The notes under the pieces are model-generated. The model had not been told where the DNA came from and made no database searches. It saw only the letters and a list, made by a program, of their open reading frames with translations. Shown piece by piece: positions 5,607 through 6,238 of a stretch of 6,238 bases of DNA; the first letter of the stretch is position 1, and every line of letters starts with the position of its first letter. Made by a program: the position numbers and the translations under genes. The stretch comes from DATKQJ01 sp035534295 (GTDB lineage: Bacteria > Chloroflexota > Dormibacteria > Dormibacterales > Dormibacteraceae): NCBI GenBank assembly GCA_035534295.1, contig DATLSE010000003.1:1-6238 (forward strand). The letters are read 5' to 3'.

Positions 5607-5726
5607 CCCACGGTCCGGTTCGCTCAACTGGGGACCGGTCCCCAATTGCGCCTTCAGATCGTCCCGGACGGTCTTCGGATCCACCTTGGCGATGGCAGCG
5701 ATGGCGGTGGGAAGCAACCTAAGCCC
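5607..5726 (-). pseudogene. Possible remnant of a helix-turn-helix regulator
   Basis: One minus-strand frame reads PTAIAAIAKVDPKTVRDDLK and continues with AQLGTGPQLSEPDR. This matches the helix-turn-helix pattern AIAxxxxVxxxTVRxDL seen in ParB-like and phage-type regulators. The frame is open from 5846 to 5517, but the sequence on both sides looks non-protein-like: its upstream part simply translates the integrase arm repeats, and there is no ribosome site or good start. It may be the leftover of a regulator gene from an earlier form of the element. A chance resemblance is possible. Confidence 0.3.
5625..5648 (+). terminator. Near-perfect palindrome, candidate terminator of the plus operon
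   Basis: The 24-base palindrome has a perfect inner 16 bases, TGGGGACCGGTCCCCA (5629-5644), and one mismatched pair outside it (C5628 with A5645). As RNA it would form a GC-rich stem with a CCGG loop, 86 bases after the last stop codon of the plus operon. No T-run follows, which is not unusual for actinobacterial terminators. It could instead be a protein-binding site. Confidence 0.35.
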
Positions 5727-5748
5727 CGCTGAGGCCGTCCCCAGACTC

Positions 5749-5799
5749 CCAGCACCCCGAAGACCGGCCGGGACCGGATAGATCTCTACGGGGTGCTGG
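5749..5799. repeat. 11-base inverted repeat, possible hairpin
   Basis: CCAGCACCCCG (5749-5759) is the exact reverse complement of CGGGGTGCTGG (5789-5799), with a 29-base GC-rich loop containing CCGGCCGG. It lies between the operon end and the integrase arm repeats, so it may stop read-through into the attachment region or bind a recombination factor. Confidence 0.45.
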
Positions 5800-5813
5800 C
5801 ACCACACAGATGT

Positions 5814-5868
5814 TTGACTGCAACCTTGACTGCAACCGGGCTGCAAGTGACTTCAACCGACTGCAACC
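5814..5868 (+). repeat. Right integrase arm-type repeats
   Basis: Two perfect tandem copies of TTGACTGCAACC (5814-5825 and 5826-5837) are followed by a degenerate GGCTGCAAG (5839-5847), a variant GTGACTTCAACC (5847-5858) and CCGACTGCAACC (5857-5868). The array ends about 18 bases from the attachment repeat. The first 23-base block is identical to 185-207 at the other end. Repeats of one motif on both arms of the attachment site fit integrase arm-binding sites. Confidence 0.68.
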
Positions 5869-5886
5869 GCCTGAGATCAGATTTGG

Positions 5887-5929
5887 GAGCCGACGGGGAG
5901 ATTCGAACTCCCGGCCAGCGGTTTACGAA
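5887..5929. repeat. Right attachment site, within tRNA-Thr
   Basis: This is the second copy of the 43-base direct repeat, forming the 3' part of the intact tRNA-Thr gene on the minus strand. By the usual logic of tRNA-site integration the bases from the crossover to the tRNA 3' end came from the element, and the 5' part (5930-5959) is original chromosome. The exact crossover point within the 43 identical bases cannot be fixed. Confidence 0.92.
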
Positions 5930-5959
5930 ACCGCTGCTCTACCACTGAGCTACGTCGGC
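5888..5959 (-). tRNA. tRNA-Thr (anticodon CGT)
   Basis: The gene is a complete 72-nucleotide cloverleaf. It has an acceptor stem GCCGACG/CGTCGGC, U8-A9, a D arm GCTC-AGTGGTA-GAGC, an anticodon arm GCGGT-TTCGTAA-ACCGC with anticodon CGT (reads ACG, threonine), a 5-base variable region, a T arm GGGAG-TTCGAAT-CTCCC and discriminator U. The next bases are CCCA, so a 3' CCA is not encoded directly after the discriminator. This is the integration target; its 3' portion is supplied by the element, so the tRNA stays functional. Confidence 0.96.
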
Positions 5960-6238
5960 TTGCGGTGGCCCAGTCTATCAAGACTCCTGAACCTGGCCTC
6001 GGAACTGGTGCGGCCTGGTTCGGATCTCCGTCATCTGGTCCGAGGGCAAGCTGGCCGATGGATAGAACTCACCACCACCACCCGACTCTTGGAAGTCAGG
6101 CTCCCCGGCATGACCCCCAACCCCCGACACTACACCGAAGTCCCTTGGGACACACACTCGGCCCAGCCACCCCCATTGGAGATCCACCGCACACCAAATG
6201 GGCCTACTAAGACTGTCGGCCTTAGCCGCGTCACCGCT
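5960..6238. other. Right flank, no gene seen
   Basis: This chromosomal sequence lies upstream of the tRNA-Thr gene. Open frames on both strands here are short, lack ribosome sites and do not resemble proteins (for example His- and Pro-rich low-complexity reading on the plus strand). Apart from the candidate tRNA promoter I see nothing in it. Confidence 0.5.
5972..5977 (-). promoter_or_regulatory. Candidate -10 box of the tRNA-Thr promoter
   Basis: TAGACT on the minus strand lies 12 bases upstream of the tRNA 5' end, which is a fitting distance for a short 5' leader. I see no convincing -35 box. Confidence 0.35.

Larger units (their letters stand above)
5540..5813. other. Right-end region without an intact gene
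   Basis: The stretch between the last plus-strand gene and the right arm repeats carries no gene I can support. It holds a copy of a 26-27-base repeat also found at 4541-4566, a 24-base near-palindrome (5625-5648), a possible helix-turn-helix gene remnant on the minus strand (about 5607-5726), and an 11-base inverted repeat (5749-5759 with 5789-5799). Confidence 0.6.
99..5929. mobile_element. Integrated element in tRNA-Thr gene, about 5.8 kb
   Basis: The bounds are the two copies of a 43-base exact direct repeat that corresponds to the 3' part of a tRNA-Thr gene; one repeat plus the interior is 5788 bases. The intact tRNA is at the right end with its 3' end facing inward, so insertion replaced the tRNA 3' part with an element-borne copy and pushed the original 3' part to the left end. 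Inside are a tyrosine integrase, an excisionase, a DUF3631 P-loop protein and five further small or uncharacterised genes in two divergent operons. No conjugation, relaxase, capsid or terminase gene is visible. The gene set resembles a reduced actinobacterial integrative element or a phage-satellite-like element; the class is inferred. Confidence 0.88.

Noticed and set aside
5965..6210. Plus-strand 81-codon frame in the right flank
   Set aside because: It covers the candidate tRNA promoter, has no ribosome site, and its His/Pro-rich translation does not look like a protein.

Overview
This GC-rich window most likely comes from an actinomycete-type bacterium. The evidence is the base composition, frequent GTG starts, gene overlaps, strong GGAGG-type ribosome sites, and a DUF3631 protein with an excisionase of the kind found in actinobacterial integrative elements. 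The host genus cannot be read from the sequence. The centre of the window is a small complete integrated element of about 5.8 kb, sitting in the 3' part of a tRNA-Thr(CGT) gene. The intact tRNA lies on the minus strand at 5888-5959. A 43-base exact direct repeat of its 3' part (99-141 and 5887-5929, offset 5788) marks the element's ends. Both inner ends carry tandem copies of a TTGACTGCAACC motif, which look like integrase arm-binding sites.

Layout. 1-98: flank beyond the left attachment site, no gene. 99-235: left attachment site, arm repeats, and a perfect DnaA-box match inside a short palindrome. 236-2498, minus strand: three genes joined by two ATGA stop/start overlaps, read from right to left. 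They are a 335-residue protein with a C-terminal four-cysteine zinc-finger-like motif, a 41-residue single-span membrane protein, and a tyrosine integrase with all catalytic residues. About 2499-2580: divergent control region with a near-palindrome containing TATATA. 2581-5539, plus strand: an excisionase-like helix-turn-helix protein, a 64-residue small protein, a 490-residue DUF3631 P-loop protein (probable replication protein), a histidine-rich 187-residue protein and a 115-residue Cys/His plus ribbon-helix-helix-like protein. 5540-5886: no intact gene; a possible helix-turn-helix remnant on the minus strand, two inverted repeats and the right arm sites. 5888-5959: tRNA-Thr. 5960-6238: chromosomal flank without a convincing gene.

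How it may work. Integrase and excisionase would move the element in and out of the tRNA site. The DUF3631 ATPase would support replication of the excised circle. The zinc-finger protein and the divergent promoter probably control the choice between states. I see no FtsK/TraB-type transfer gene, relaxase, capsid, terminase, toxin or restriction gene. The element therefore looks like a minimal mobilizable or satellite-type element that depends on another element or phage to spread. The most striking unexplained structure is an inverted array of six GAAAC-type repeats inside the 3' end of the DUF3631 gene (4121-4227), a candidate replication origin embedded in the gene for the replication protein.
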